From Oscillospiraceae bacterium (GTDB lineage Bacteria > Bacillota > Clostridia > Oscillospirales > Ruminococcaceae), in NCBI GenBank assembly GCA_014858325.1, contig RKCM01000036.1:1-10968 (forward strand): a DNA stretch of 10,968 bases. Direction: 5' to 3'. The notes beneath the pieces are model-generated. The model was given only the letters and a program-made list of their open reading frames with translations, was not told where the DNA came from and did no database searches. Position numbers and translations under genes: made by a program. Each line of letters begins with the position of its first letter. Position 1 is the first letter of the stretch. Shown here piece by piece: positions 9,973 through 10,968 of the stretch.

Positions 9973-10968
9973 TTACTGGATCAGATTTTCGCCTGCGGCG
10001 TTCGTCACGGTCAGCTCCTGCCCGGTGACGCTGGACACCAATGCGATATAGCTCGTCCCGGCTTCCAGTGTCAGCAGGCGGCCGTCCGCGTCATAAAGCT
10101 GGAAGGTGCTGTCGCTGCCCTGGGTCCAGGTCAGGTACCACAGGTGTCCGCCGTTCAGCCAGACGCCGCCGCCCATGGTCAGGTCGTAATCGTAGGTGTG
10201 GCCGTCGTCCCGCAGGGTGGAGCCGCTGAACAGCACCAGCAGGTTGTCAAAGGCCGCCTGTTGGCCGCTGCCCGCATCCAGCTGGGGCGTACCGTCGGCG
10301 TGCAGCATGGCGTACTGCCCCCGCGCTTCATCGTAGGCAAAGCCCGTGGCGTTGGCCTCGTCAAAGCAGATGCGGACGTTCCGGGCACCGGGTGCCGTCG
10401 CATCGGGCAGCTTGCCGTCCACCGCCTGGGGCAGCAGGGGCGGCACCGTCAGGGCTGCCCCGCCGGAGGCGCCGCTGCCGGAAGCCGTAGAAGCCGCGCT
10501 CGTCACCCGGGACTCCATCAGGCCGGCGGAGATGTTCAGGCTGCTCAGCACGCCGGAGACCGCCCCGCCGCTGGTGTACCAGAGGGGCGCGTTCTGCCAT
10601 GCCGCCGTGCAGGAGAAGGCGTTTTTGCCCACCTCCAGCGCATCCACCGCCCGGAGCGAGTAGTAATCCAGATAGTTCTGGTCAAACACGCCGCCGCCCC
10701 GCTGGACAGGCAGCACCTGCTGGCCCACCAGCAGCCGCCAGTAGAGGTCCTCGCCCTCCGTCACCGGGCCCACCTGCGGCATGGCGTCCACCGATGGGTA
10801 AACCAGGCAGAGGCTGGTGTCGCCGTAGTCGGCGGTGCGGGCTTCCAGCACCACGGAGGCCGCCGAAATGCCCCACTGGGTGGTGGAGGCCGTGCCGTTG
10901 GCAATGGTCACCGCCACCGGGCGCTGGCCCGGGCAGCGGGCTTCCAGCCCGGTCAGCGGGTCGGCAGG
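9973..10968 (-). CDS. DUF3048 domain protein (YerB-like), C-terminal part
   Basis: The frame runs to the window edge without a credible start, so the N terminus, including any signal peptide or lipobox, is missing; 331 residues are visible. The first 80 match the DUF3048 N-terminal domain: PLTGL, RPVAVTIANG, QWGISAASVVLEA and MPQVGPV. The C-terminal domain (about 195-312) shows the DUF3048_C pattern: FAYDEARGQYAMLHADG, MGGGVWLNGGHLWYLTW and LLTLEAGTSYIALV. Between them lies a Ser/Ala/Gly-rich linker (about 152-172). The family is usually an envelope lipoprotein of unknown function, as in B. subtilis YerB. The usual VGPVRSAR-like motif reads VGPVTEGED here, so the key conserved Ser-Ala-Arg is absent and this may be a diverged member. 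A GTG at 10917 is inside the conserved domain and is not a start. Confidence 0.85.
   Translation of the reverse strand, partial: PADPLTGLEARCPGQRPVAVTIANGTASTTQWGISAASVVLEARTADYGDTSLCLVYPSVDAMPQVGPVTEGEDLYWRLLVGQQVLPVQRGGGVFDQNYLDYYSLRAVDALEVGKNAFSCTAAWQNAPLWYTSGGAVSGVLSSLNISAGLMESRVTSAASTASGSGASGGAALTVPPLLPQAVDGKLPDATAPGARNVRICFDEANATGFAYDEARGQYAMLHADGTPQLDAGSGQQAAFDNLLVLFSGSTLRDDGHTYDYDLTMGGGVWLNGGHLWYLTWTQGSDSTFQLYDADGRLLTLEAGTSYIALVSSVTGQELTVTNAAGENLIQ

Overview
The window reads as chromosomal DNA from a high-GC, low-lipid-wall Clostridia/Oscillospiraceae bacterium, most like Faecalibacterium, Gemmiger or a close relative. The evidence is a NifS/NifU/IscR-type iron-sulfur locus of Clostridial form, strong AGGAGG ribosome sites, sigma-A promoters, twin-arginine lipoprotein signals of the type SRRSFLK, and dispersed G/C hairpin repeats that I recall from those genomes. 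The genus is inference; the sequence contains no phylogenetic marker except one tRNA. I see no phage, transposase or CRISPR, so this is an ordinary core/accessory mixture with several regulatory details worth checking.

Layout. 1-324: the 3' end of an alpha/beta hydrolase facing the iron-sulfur operon, with two intrinsic terminators back to back. 354-3629: the iron-sulfur region. nifS and nifU (minus strand) are separated by one base and have their own promoter. Upstream on the same strand lie an unknown 143-residue protein and a single-domain rhodanese. The rhodanese is divergent from an IscR/Rrf2-type regulator, which probably senses cluster status and controls the desulfurase, scaffold and sulfurtransferase. 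3684-3858: a tRNA-Pro(UGG) with its own promoter and a bidirectional terminator.

3877-5127: two half-size CHR-family (chromate-type) transporter subunits with a 4-base gene overlap, driven by one promoter whose -35 box sits inside a perfect inverted repeat. 5159-5891: a phosphoribosyltransferase-like protein whose PRPP loop lacks the usual acidic pair. 5952-7408: two minus-strand, paralogous Tat-type lipoproteins. 7460-8260: an XRE-family regulator with an unassigned C-terminal half. 8314-9128: a divergent histidine-phosphatase gene with a structured leader. 9172-9970: a third member of the Tat-signal family, this one without a lipobox, whose promoter is embedded in a 12-bp inverted repeat. 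9973-10968: the C-terminal 331 residues of a DUF3048 (YerB-like) envelope protein.

The most promising under-described material is the scattered three-member Tat-signal family; two members have promoters with identical -35 and -10 boxes (TTGACA, 17 bp, TATTGT). Next come the PRTase-like clade with an Ala-Ala PRPP loop, and the candidate IscR operators. Three structurally matching two-hairpin repeat units, one of which appears to supply a ribosome-binding site, also deserve attention. No gap of more than 300 bases lacks a gene.
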